Below the pieces are notes generated by a model that was not told the origin of the DNA, did not search any database, and saw only the letters and a list, made by a program, of their open reading frames with translations. DNA of 64,000 nt, from contig OX419336.1 in NCBI GenBank assembly GCA_948470475.1, positions 6,370,484 to 6,434,483 on the forward strand, written 5' to 3'. The stretch comes from Galaxea fascicularis (lineage: Eukaryota; Cnidaria; Anthozoa; Scleractinia; Euphylliidae). Both the position numbers and the translations under genes were made by a program. This document shows, one piece after another, positions 44,141-52,595 of this stretch (within the stretch, counting starts at the first letter, position 1; each line of letters begins with the position of its first letter).

Positions 44141-47100
44141 GAGAGCCAAATATTTTCCCGTCGGGCCCGACCTAACTCAGTCAATAAGCATTTTATCATA
44201 TGGCCTCCTTAGGCTCTTCATGAGCACGTAAAAGATGAAGTTTTTACAAAAAAAAGCGACTAAGTTGCACATAAAATTGATCTAATATGTTGTTTGTATT
44301 TGCTTTCTGGTTGTAAAATAAACTTACATCGTTAGACGCGGCGAAATCCTTTAAAATCGTATCACGCGGGGCTGTACGTGTTCCTAACAGGGCCGTAGGT
44401 CTCTTTCCGGCCCTGCTCGCGCTAATGCGTACGGCCCTCATACAAGGTGAGGGATGTTTTACAAACAAACACAGACTCTTGCATCATTATAAGCAATATG
44501 CACCCATTGACACCGGGACAGACCTGTCTCTTTTTTGTTCAGCACAAAATGAGGGATACATTGTAACTTATTTTTGCAGGGCTATTAAGCCTTTTTTTAT
44601 TACTTTTTTGTAGAGCAGTACGTTCTCTGTGGCTCATCTTTGTTTAGGTTATTTTAAACCAACATCTTGTTTCTTTGTGTTTCGCTAGATGACACACTTC
44701 GGCAGAATTTTTCTCAGTTTGGCCAGATCTATGACATTAAAATATTCCCAGAGAAGTTTTATGGATTTATCAAGTAAGTATGGACTAGTTTTGACAAGTG
44801 ATGATAACTGATGAAAATGCATGAAATTTATTTTGTAAGGCCCGGTTCAAACGTCGAACTTTACATTTGCCAAATCTAATACAAATGAGGGAAAACAATA
44901 GATTTCAGGCGCGTAGCGTCCTATACGCATATTGGCCGTTCCGAAATTTAAAAAGGAACTGGGGCGAGTTTCAAATTTTGAAGTAATCGATAAATTGACA
45001 CCACTACATGAAAGATAACATTGAGATCGGTCGTTTAACCAAGTTTGATTCTTTTAGGTTGAACAGAGACCAAGTTATGGACCTTGAAACATAGCTCAAG
45101 GCTGAGGCTGCTCAAGGCTGAGGCTGCGTCCCCCAAAACCAGGGTTTTGGGGGACGCAGCCTCAAAATTAGAGACGTTTGTATGGATTTTGAGCTATGTT
45201 TCAAGGTCCATAACTTGGTCTCTGTTCAACCTAAAAGAATCAAACTAGGTTAAACGACCGATCTCAATGTTATCTTTCATGTAGTGGTGTCAATTTATCG
45301 ATTACTTCAAAATTTGAAACTCGCCCCAGTTCCTTTTTGAATTTCGGAACGGCCAATACGCACGTGCGTACTTGAAGTGAACAGAAAATTTTGAAATTTT
45401 TAGCAATTGTTTCTATTTTTAACATTTTACTTGCACGCAACCAAGATTTCGTGATGAAAATACCACTTTGATTAAATTCTAAGAACTAAAACAAAAGCTA
45501 TCCCATGTTCTAACTTTGCAGAACGCAGTAGTTTCGCTTCGAGTTTACTCAGGTTTCTAGATCATGTACTTGTGCGTACTTGAAAAAATGACCACGCTAC
45601 GCGCCTGGATTTATCTCATTTGCATTTGATTCGGCACATGTAAAGGTCGACGTTTGAACCGGGCCAAACAGGGTTGTTTGTAATGTTGACTGTAACTTGT
45701 TTTTACAGATTTTACACTCATGACCAAGCGCTTGAAGCTATTTTCCAGTCACAGAGAATGGTACTTGGGGATAATTTATTGAAAGTAAGTTCAATTTTGT
45801 GTTTTTTTTTTTTTGTTAGACGAATTCATCCCATACAGTTTTGTATGTATTTATTTATTCCATTGTATAATGATATATTTACATATTTGTTTTACTTATT
45901 ACACATAATTTATTAACAGAAAGTGGCATCTTGTAAGGAAAATATTGATTAGATCAACACGTGAATTAATACAGTTTTTGAATTTAATCATTTTTATTTA
46001 TTTATTTATTTATGTTTTATGTTATTATGTTATTGTCTTATTGCAGTGTTCCTGGGGAAAGGAAAATATAGAAATAAGCAATGCACAAAATATGCAGCAG
46101 TGGCACCAGGTACTTAACTGTTAAAATTACGGATTATTTTTTTTTAAGTATTATTAAGTTTTGATGTTATGCTTATCAATCTGCTAGTCGTTGCCACAAA
46201 TTTTTGAGCAAGGTTATTAGATCTCTCAGTTAGTACGCGCGCTATGATTGGTCAGTTTGGCAGGCCGTAGCATCGACGACGGCGACGGCAACGAAAACGT
46301 CATTCCAAAATATGACTTCTCGCGTTTTTGTAACTTTTTCGCGATTATTCAAATTTATTAAATATGAAAAATGCTGGCGGACAGTCCAGGGTCTAAATTA
46401 CTGTGCACGGTGTTAAAACAAAGAAAAAGAAAGAAAAACTTGCAGTCGTGCGGTCACGTTCTCGAGAAAACCTAAACTTTGGTTGTTTCACGTTGTTGTT
46501 TTGCAGAGGACGGCAAAGAAATGTACCAAAATGTAAAACGCACGTGCAGAGCGAATGTTTTAGCTCAGTAAGCCTTTTGTTTTGTGGCGTTCTCGGTGCC
46601 GTTGCCTTCGTCGTTGCTTAAGTTCCCTAACATCAACCTCTTTCCTTTTCCGCGCGCCCGACTAACCTCAGAGATATAATAAAACATAAATATAACTAAG
46701 TGTGGAAAAGATTTTGTTGTGAACATCCTTAGACAATCAGTTAGTAGTCATTTCTACTCTTGTAACTGACCGTTAACAAATTCATAATGTTATTAATCAT
46801 GATTGATTTGTTATGCTTCATTCACTGACTTTCGTTTGCTGTTTTACCTCACAGTACTACCAACAGTATTACCAGCAGTTCTATAATCAGCAGGGTATGC
46901 CACAGCAGTCCCAAGCTCAGCACGGATATGTCCAGTACCCTACAGCCGCATCCGCTCAGTATGTGTACTATCAACAGCCGGCCTTTCAGTGAGTTCTCAA
47001 CTGGCTTTTGGTGGATTATGGCGGTCAAACGCCTTCTAATATCTGACAGGGATAGAGAAAATAAAAAGAACTCTCGGCAGACTAGACTTGCTGCCAAGTT

Positions 47101-48253
47101 GACTTTTAGAATCAAAAATGGACTTTGAAAAAGTCTATATTCAGACTTGTAAAGCACAACCTTCCTCTTCAAGCTCTAATATCAAGATTCATCTTCTCTT
47201 CGCTGTCGGTCATCTGTTTTATATGGCACTTGGTGGGAGAATTTGTTTGACCAATATGACGTTTTATCAGAAGTAACCATTTCCTCTTTTGGAAAAAAAT
47301 AGAAATTGTTGTAACCTTAACGTTAAAAACACGTCGCTAAATGCTTGCCGGCCGTTATGTTGTGAAGAAGTTGATGTTTTGTTTTGCGTTTCTCTCAACA
47401 CAGAAACCAGCCAGTTCAAGTTGTTCCAGCCACAATGCAGGGATACCCTGGTGAGATGTTGTCATTTGCGAAGAGATGAGTATTTGAACATGATGTCTGC
47501 ATGTCCTTTTACACTCTGCAACGCGTTTTCCAGAAATTTCTCAGTTGTTATTCTACCTTGTTTCAAAAATTTAATATCTCTAAAAAGGGAGAGACGGGAC
47601 AAAGTTTCATGTTCCCAGAATTTCCTTGTTTAAATCGAGTCAAGGTTAACCAATGTGCGAGTGAAGCTGCTCGTTGATGCTGTCTTTCTTACTGGATCAT
47701 CCTACCATTGGGATTACTTGTCCAAATGGGTGTATTTGAAGGGAAAAAATTGATTGAATAGGTGAGAAAAAGCGTTTACAATAGTCGATTCCTTTTCTTA
47801 AATTTCAATCGTTCTTTCATGTTACGAACACAGTTAAACTCCTGACGGTGTGGAGGGCTAACCGGTAAAAAGACACGACCTTTAATCACTTGTATACTGT
47901 CATCCCGTAAGCTCCGACGCTTACTGAGACCCCTACCCCTCTCTCCACCGTCACACACACGTACAGAGTCCTGGCCCTGGCAGACATCATTTTCAGACTC
48001 ATCTCACACGTAGCCCAACACGACCGTTAAGGTCTTTTGATCACATACGATCGTTTTCCCTCCAGTCACTGTGGTTCTTTATTCTTCCCCAGCTCAAATG
48101 GGGCCAGCGACCTCAAATGGCCAGCAGCCTCCCGTGCAGTCTCAACAGATGATGGGAGTAGGAGGTATGATGGGGCCTCACCAAGGGGCGCCCGCCCCTG
48201 CCAATGCAACTTCTTACGTCATGCAGCAGGCTGCAGGCTACCCAACACAGTAG
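28667..48253 (+). CDS. TIA1: TIA1/TIAL1-type RNA-binding protein, three RRMs and Q/Y-rich tail
   Basis: This nuclear-cytoplasmic protein binds U-rich RNA, promotes use of weak 5' splice sites, represses translation and nucleates stress granules. Sixteen exons: 28667-28669, 28741-28769, 28875-28971, 32304-32402, 35343-35400, 38014-38101, 41194-41269, 42191-42221, 42505-42567, 43720-43809, 44689-44773, 45709-45784, 46047-46109, 46855-46988, 47404-47450 and 48093-48253. They give 399 residues. RRM1 has LYVGNL (11-16) and DPYCFVEF (48-55). RRM2 has IFVGDL (100-105) and KGYGFVSF (139-146). RRM3 has VYVGNL (201-206) and KFYGFIKF (234-241). IRTNWAARK and CSWGKEN flank RRM2 and RRM3 as in TIA1. Residues 287-399 are rich in Gln, Tyr, Met and Pro, a prion-like tail. 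One invertebrate gene is probably the counterpart of both vertebrate TIA1 and TIAL1. Exon 1 codes only the initiating Met. Confidence 0.95.
31746..31950 (-). mobile_element. tRNA-derived SINE
   Basis: On the - strand, TCTCCCATAGCTCAGTGGTT is followed by AGAGCGTCCAACCGG, GGTCATGGGTTCGACTCC and TGTTGGGGGC. This is a tRNA-like head with A box (TAGCTCAGTGGTTAGAG) and B box (GGGTTCGACTCC) and a nearly pairing acceptor stem. The anticodon arm is two bases too long and mismatched, so it is not a working tRNA. A tail of about 130 bp (CTCGGAAAATTCTTTTTCCG and onward) continues to 31746. It lies antisense in TIA1 intron 3. Confidence 0.65.
32440..33110 (+). repeat. Long C/T-rich tract
   Basis: Over 600 bases directly after TIA1 exon 4 are almost entirely pyrimidine on this strand, with (CT)n, CCCTCC, CTTCCTTTCT and GTCTGTCTGTC units. 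A short MITE at 32781-32906 and a non-pyrimidine patch at 32556-32610 interrupt it. Such tracts can form triplex DNA and bind polypyrimidine-tract proteins. Ser/Pro/Leu-rich open frames through it are artefacts of composition. Confidence 0.85.
32781..32906. mobile_element. CAGTGTTCCA...TGGAGCACTG MITE, copy 2
   Basis: The ends CAGTGTTCCAGACGA and TATTTGGAGCACTG form an imperfect inverted pair. The interior CAGAGTCCAGGGGTCATGGA, GATTTTTAAGGGGTTGGTAG and CAGCTTTGACCTGA matches the copy at 18425-18602 in part. It is inserted in the C/T tract of TIA1 intron 4. Confidence 0.6.
33110..38013 (+). other. TIA1 introns 4 and 5, mostly unannotated
   Basis: Apart from exon 35343-35400 and an ACGCGCGC-containing inverted-repeat segment near 37370-37630, nothing in this span resembles a gene, RNA or known repeat to me. 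It is AT-rich, with T-runs. The many short open frames are not conserved and overlap one another. Confidence 0.5.
37370..37635. repeat. Inverted-repeat segment with GTTACGCGCGCTGTGATTGG
   Basis: TTTATAAAATGTTGGAAGAG pairs imperfectly with GACATTTTATAAAAACTCTC, and CTGTTGAGTTATAATGCA with TTATATAACTCAACAATGCA. The segment is richer in CpG (ACGCGCGC, CACGCGTGCAC) than its flanks. The phrase GCGCGCTATGATTGGTCAG in the element at 46214 is similar to GCGCGCTGTGATTGGTCGAA here, suggesting related MITE ends. Confidence 0.45.
38102..41193 (+). other. TIA1 intron 6
   Basis: A 3.1 kb intron. It contains one inverted-repeat element (39069-39858). The rest shows no recognisable gene, RNA or repeat. Confidence 0.55.
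39069..39858. mobile_element. TTAAGGTGATTCCCT inverted-repeat element
   Basis: TTAAGGTGATTCCC at the left end and GGGAATCACCTTAA at the right end are exact inverses of 14 bases, bounding 790 bp. The TTAAGGTG start is shared with the foldback at 8597-8811 (TTAAGGTGGCTC). The interior has no transposase-like frame. It is probably a non-autonomous DNA element; TTAAGGTG-type ends may define a local superfamily. Confidence 0.65.
41800..42129. mobile_element. Transposon end with 42-bp CACGAGCCGTTCGAACGG array
   Basis: Tandem copies of a 42-bp unit (CACGAGCCGTTCGAACGG then TTTGGTTACCCGTTCGAAA) start at about 41803 and repeat at 41894, 41936 and 41978, then break up into CCGTTCG words. The segment ends in TTTAACGGAAAGCCGTTAGT then GTACGTTTTCCCGTGAAAGG and TCAC, almost the right terminus of the 14651-16544 element. 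No matching left terminus is visible upstream, so this is a truncated relative. It is in TIA1 intron 7. Because 42 is a multiple of three, a 14-residue repeat appears in translation, which is an artefact. Confidence 0.75.
42620..42945 (+). repeat. Dispersed repeat carrying a MITE insertion (filled copy)
   Basis: TTGTCCCTACACATTT, AGAAGTTGTTAAAATGTCAA before and TTCATCTTGTGTGATCA, TAAAGCGTTGATATTACAAG, GAGAAATTTGATGCTGATCA after the MITE match 62931-63088 in order. There the two halves are contiguous. The host repeat therefore predates the MITE insertion in this copy. Confidence 0.75.
42684..42854. mobile_element. AGGCCxxTTCCGAGTTCAT foldback MITE, copy A1
   Basis: The left half runs AATAGGCCAGTTCCGAGTTC, CTGCCTCCTCTTCAAAGCGA, GTCTAAG. 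The right half is its inverse ending GAACTCGGAAATGGCCTATT. The arms are about 80 bp and meet near an AAAATTAGTTTTCATTC centre. It belongs to the same family as 62486-62664 and is a close relative of 43109-43306. Confidence 0.85.
43109..43306. mobile_element. AGGCC foldback MITE, copy B (variant subfamily)
   Basis: It starts AATAGGCCATTTCCGAATTA, then CTCTTTTTCAAAGCGAGTCT, and ends with the inverse TCAGAAATGGCCTATTG. Compared with A1 the CCTCCTCTTC block is replaced by CCTCTTTTTC, and the loop region differs, so this is a separate subfamily. It is in TIA1 intron 9, 250 bp from copy A1. Confidence 0.85.
44047..44188. mobile_element. TTATTGACTGA foldback MITE
   Basis: TTATTGACTGATTGGGAGGA and GACGAGAAAATATTTGGCTC at the left are mirrored by GAGCCAAATATTTTCCCGTC and CTAACTCAGTCAATAAG at the right. 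The centre is GACCGAGCGCAGCGAGGTCC. The 142-bp element is in TIA1 intron 10. Confidence 0.8.
44839..45665. mobile_element. Nested element: GGCCCGGTTCAAACGTCGA outer repeat
   Basis: The outer ends GGCCCGGTTCAAACGTCGA and TCGACGTTTGAACCGGGCC are exact inverses. The arms continue as CTTTACATTTGCC / GGCACATGTAAAG and AGGCGCGTAGCG / CTACGCGCCT. A second, much more perfect palindrome (44928-45360) interrupts the left half, so the outer element was about 400 bp before that insertion. It lies in TIA1 intron 11. Confidence 0.8.
44928..45360. mobile_element. Long near-perfect palindrome inserted in the outer element
   Basis: Arms of about 200 bp start TATTGGCCGTTCCGAAATTT and end with the inverse AAATTTCGGAACGGCCAATA apart from one or two bases. 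Inner landmarks GGTTGAACAGAGACCAAGTT and AACTTGGTCTCTGTTCAACC pair exactly. The centre is a perfect hairpin, GAGGCTGCGTCCCCCAAAAC with its inverse, next to a 15-bp duplication (GCTCAAGGCTGAGGCT). CGCA flanks both sides and may be a 4-bp target duplication. Arm identity is much higher than for other foldbacks here, suggesting a recent insertion. Confidence 0.85.
46214..46682. mobile_element. TTATTAGATCTCTCAGTTAG element containing the GTCACGTTCT block
   Basis: The left end TTATTAGATCTCTCAGTTAG and right end CTAACCTCAGAGATATAATAA form an imperfect inverted pair, both next to GCGCGC. The interior 46262-46620 is the second copy of the repeat at 25898-26265. The same end word (TTATTATATCTCTCAGGTTA / ACTGAGAGATATAATAA) bounds the small element at 62279-62407. 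It is in TIA1 intron 13. Confidence 0.7.
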
Positions 48254-49020
48254 TTTACTGTGACTCAAAAATATTGTTCCATAAGTCAACGACAAAACAA
48301 ACCGAAAAAAACACTTAAAACGTCAACGAAGATGACCATACACGCATCCTCTTTGAAGAAGAGGGAAGATGTAAAGGGAGAAAATATTCAGAAGTGTTTG
48401 AGAAAAAGATTCGCTACGCTTCTGGCAGAAAAACCCAAAAAAATGTAAGCTAGAAAGATCCCCATTTAGGCGTCGAACCCTTTTGTGTTGAAAAAGAAAC
48501 CGTAGAAGTGCTTTGAGCATTTAGTTCCCACACCTGAAAAGCATACATGTATACTTTGTACAGTATGATAAAAGTATATTTTGTATTTATTCTCCTTTTT
48601 TTTGTTCTGGGTGCACGGTTTATGTCCAGCCTCACATTCAAAGGAAAATGGAAAAAAACTATATTTTCGTGCCACCAACACCCTTAATAACGTCAGCGTG
48701 TGTAGTCTTTTTGTAGCGTCGAGTTTAATGCTTTCAACACCCGCAAATGATACGATTGAACTTTTTCAACATACAAAGGTTGTTCTTTCCTGCAGCGCTG
48801 TGGTCGCAATGCTCTGTAAAATTTGTTCAATGTAAAACGTGTTGCTGGTCGTGCTTTTCTGTAACGCATAGTCGTGCTGTGTATAACGTAGTTAATCGTA
48901 GTGTTACGTGCGGTCGAAGCTGTATTTGTTTAGTAGGAATTTGTGAAGTGTAAATGTAAGGGATATACGCGCCAAGCGGACGGCCAACCAGGAGAAAGGA
49001 AATTAAAAAGAGCTTTTACA
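48254..49020 (+). other. TIA1 3' UTR with candidate poly(A) site
   Basis: The last TIA1 exon probably continues to about 49020. ATTAAA at 49002-49007 is followed by a GT-rich stretch (CTTGTGTCTTCGTGTTGC) suited to cleavage and polyadenylation. No other strong AATAAA is seen in between. The site is inferred from the sequence alone. Confidence 0.5.
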
Positions 49021-51225
49021 AAATCTTGTGTCTTCGTGTTGCTTAGTTTCAAGATAAACTCAAGAGCTCTCCCAAATCTCTGTACAGCTTTTCTCACTTT
49101 TTCGTCTTGAATCTTACATTTAAAGGGTTGTTTCTCTTCTGTTTATTGACTTTACTTTTGTGGTAACGATCACAGAAGACAAAAACCTCTCACGGCGCTG
49201 AAAAATGGTAAACGAAATCCTCGAAAGTACTCGGTATTCAGGGTTCTTGGAAGAAACGTTATGAAAAGGTATGTCTATGTTTGCTAGCAATGGTTTCCCA
49301 GCTTGTCGCCCCGTCTCCACCTGTAGTCTATGTCAGTCCTTTCCTATCAGCACAGAACTCCAAGCACTGAAAAGTACTCGCTTAAACTACTCCGAACACG
49401 AAGAAAATTACAATTTATTGCAAATCCTACCTTTGCTGTTTTTTTATAAAGGGAAAATTTAAGGCAAGCCGAAGAACTCTCCAAACTGATGAGGCTATCT
49501 CAACACTACAGCGATAGCTCTTAGGCCGGCACGAAAACCATACCGGATAGGGCACACAAAATGCTGATTTCGGGGCGATTTCTGCAACGAAGCGAAGCCG
49601 CGCCGCGTCAATCTTTAAAGTGAATCGTCACGACTTGTTCCAGTTCTCGGCCGTTTCTGTTCATATCAGGCCGTAGTATTTTTCATGTCGACGTGATAAG
49701 CCATCCAATGTAGTGTAGACGTATAGACTGAAACACATCGAAACGAAGTGATCTTACTGAAGTAAAAATGACGTCATAAGAGAAAGACTGCGCGCGCAGA
49801 GAATACTCCAAACCGCTTAAAAACTTATGAAACTGTGTAGCGCTTAATTGGTAGATAATAAATGAAGTGAAAATTTCAGCTCTAGATAAAAGTCTGCAAA
49901 GTCAACTCGTGGTAAAAACCTTCCATTTTTAAGCTCAAGACGGCTGAAGTACATTTCGCGCAGTAAAAAAACTGACGTCATAGAGACACTGCACGCTCCA
50001 TGAACATTCGTTTTATGACATTTGTACTTTTTGATTCGAGTCGAGTTAAAAAAGGGAAACAAATGGAACAAATAGGGTAATTTCTGGGATATTAAAAAAT
50101 AAAACCGGTCCTGGTATACATTGAGCACCTCTAGTAACTTCACCCCAGTCAATCTGCGTTCTTGTGTCACCGTAATTTCAACATTCGATGGACCTGATCG
50201 AAGAAAATAATAGGATTTGTTGTTTTGCCAAACGCTCTTTATCGGTACACCGCCAAATAAAAAAGAAAAAAGGAGTTACATAGGAAGGTTGCGTTCGATT
50301 GGCCTTATTCCGGAATAAGAATACCAAGATTTAAATCTTAAAGTCACCTCTGAGAGAATTTTGGTGTTATCAGGATACAAAAGAGATATTCAGCGTAATT
50401 CCTCAACAAAACTCCATAAAAGCTCTATTAAGCTCCCTGGGAGGGCTTATTTAATTTCAGGCCTCATTAACGGGAGGCTTATTAGAGAGGGGGGGCTTAT
50501 TTCAAATCTTAACACGCCATTTACCAAACTCAAACAATTGCAGTTACCATAAACTTTAAATGGAGCGGGTTGTTTCATAAGAAGGTCAGCAATTAAAACA
50601 TCATTGCATCTGCATCGAGCGTTTTTGTTTAAAAAAACATTTGAGCTACATGAAGTGGATTTTCGTCATAGGGAATCGGAGGGACTAATTACTCTCATGC
50701 CCCAAGAAAACGGGGGTGGTGGGAGCGGCGTGCACGTCGCGATTGGTTTTGGTTTTGCTCTTCATTGGTTGAAATAGTGGCGAGAGTTTTGCTCTGCAAT
50801 CCCAAAAAACCAATGCAAATTTCAATTTACTTTCCACACTCAATTGAAATACCTGGAGAACACGTTAAAACACCTCACGTAGAAACAAGCTGAAAAATTA
50901 CTTGACGCGCGCGTTAGCCCATATACTGGAGACCAAGAAATCATACTTACTACTTTCAGCACAGGGGACCCACACGAGTTGAGAAAAATAAAATAATAAA
51001 ATTGAATTATTGGCATACGTTGACTGTGTTTCTTGTTGTCGTTTTTTTTTTTTTTTAAGTCTTCACGCGCTACAACACTGTAGTTATGTGAGGAGCCAGT
51101 TTAGTGCGCAAGAGCGCACGTAAAAATGGTGTTGATATGGGCAATCACGAATCACGATTAAATAAAAACCGAAATCACGTTTCACGAAAAAAGCATAGGG
51201 GACCCTCTACAAAGCTCTTCACGTA

Positions 51226-51650
51226 ATGATTGATATTAATGTTGAACCTTATGTATATTTCTTCAAGGAAACTGATCACTATTCGTTTAGACACAATGAT
51301 AAATTAACTCTAAAGATGAAATATGCAAGAACGAATTTTCTTGAATATTCTTATTTTCATAGAGTTGTGGGAACATGGAACTTCCTTCCCCTTTCCATCC
51401 CTTCGTGAGGCAACAAGTGTAGATTCTTTTAAAGCTTTAGTTAAAAAGTTTTTTACGGATTAGTACATTCTCTTAGTGTTTTTATTGTTATAATATTTAA
51501 TATTTATTACTACCATAATTTATTTCTTATCATTACTCTCATTTTAGTACCATTGGTGATCTGCTTTAATTTGGGGTCTCTGGCCTGTGGCAGGAGCCCA
51601 TCGATTGGCTCCCGCAGCCAGTATGAGGCTTGAAATTTCCCGTTTTTTTT
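51226..51650 (+). pseudogene. LINE ORF2 C-terminal fragment and 3' UTR
   Basis: Translation gives LTLKMKYARTNFLEYSYFHR, VVGTWNFLPLS, and after a one-base frame change LREATSVDSFKALVKKFFTD then a stop. This is the end of a LINE polyprotein of a different family from the one at 26.6-27.1 kb. The 3' UTR has a hairpin GCAGGAGCCCATCGATTGGC / TCCCGCAGCC. It directly follows the inverted GGGTCCCCTATAC block. 5'-truncated and dead. Confidence 0.65.
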
Positions 51651-51767
51651 TCGCCTATGTATTTAGTAGATTTAGTAGCAAGCAGCCAAAACAACAACAC
51701 AAAAGGTAAAATTCGATTCTAGCGCATCTTTTAATTTCGCCTCGGTTGGAAATTTTTTTTGGCTACG

Positions 51768-51985
51768 GCCCGTTTCTCGAAAGTCCCGAAAACTTTTCGA
51801 GCCCGAAAAGCCATTTCTAAAACTGCGATTCGCTCATTCTAAAAAGCTGGTCTTTTACTATGTTTTTAAGATAGGAAAAGGCAAATTTGTTGCAAAATTT
51901 TATGCTCTGAAACGTCTTCGTTTTTAAGATACGTAGGAAATTGTGGCACCCGAAATAGGCCCGAAATGTTTCGGGGGTTTCGATG
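51768..51985 (+). mobile_element. GGGGCCTGTTTCTCGAAAGT MITE, copy 2
   Basis: GGCCCGTTTCTCGAAAGTCC, GAAAAGCCATTTCTAAAACT, AAAAAGCTGGTCTTTTACTA, TAAGATACGTAGGAAATTGT and GGCCCGAAATGTTTCGGGGG occur in order. Its ends are inverse (CTCGAAAGTCCCGAAA / TTTCGGGGGTTTCGA). It is the best-kept of the three copies in the window. Confidence 0.75.
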
Positions 51986-52360
51986 AACGCGCGCCAGGAT
52001 CTTTGACTCTTTTCAGGAGCCCCCATGCTCTTTTGTAATTCATTCCTGGGCTTCTGTTTTTGTATGCCATAAATTGTAATAAATAAAACTAAAAAGTTAC
52101 ATCCAGTCAATAACAGATGTGATCGAACCGTTCAAACGACTTAAAATTATTTTTTTAGATTTGTTACACTTGAAAACAGGTGGGCGATGTTTTGCACGCA
52201 TTGGCCGTTTTTATGCTAGAGACGGAGACGTAACGTCTAGTATAAAATGATTACAGTTGTACCGTGGCCCATTTAGGACATCAAAAATATTTTTGTTTCG
52301 ATTGAAATTTTCGTCTCAAATGTTTGTTTCAAAATCTGATTTGTTAAATCTTTTCAAATA

Positions 52361-52495
52361 AACAACGGATTTTTACTGCAAAAATCCGAGTTGTTTAAGC
52401 TCCAAAATACACAACTTGGATTTCTAACGCAAAAATTCGAGTTGTTAATTTTTTAATTAAACAACTCAGATTTTTACCTGAAAAATCCGAGTTCT
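52361..52495. repeat. Three tandem hairpins, AACAACTCGGATTTTT type
   Basis: Three units about 49 bp apart each consist of AACAAC(G/T)(C/T)GGATTTTT, a 5-6 base loop, and AAAAATCCGAGTTGTT: 52361-52395, 52410-52446 and 52459-52495. They end 100 bp before the MMS19 start codon. They could be a MITE array or promoter-proximal structures; I cannot tell which. Confidence 0.65.
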
Positions 52496-52595
52496 TTAAT
52501 CTCTAAAGATTCAATCGAAAAAAAAAAAGGTCGGGCCAGCCGGTCCCAGTCGTCTCGCATTTTAGCTCATTTTGTCACATGGCGAAATTTTCAAA

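Larger units (their letters stand above)
49021..52595. other. TIA1-MMS19 intergenic region
   Basis: It holds the second ATTGGTTTTGGTTTTGC repeat (about 50735-50835), an inverted copy of the GGGTCCCCTATAC block (51125-51205), a LINE tail (51226-51640), a MITE (51768-51985) and three small hairpins (52361-52495) just before MMS19. The segment 49021-50700 has no gene I can support; several short frames overlap on both strands. Confidence 0.6.
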
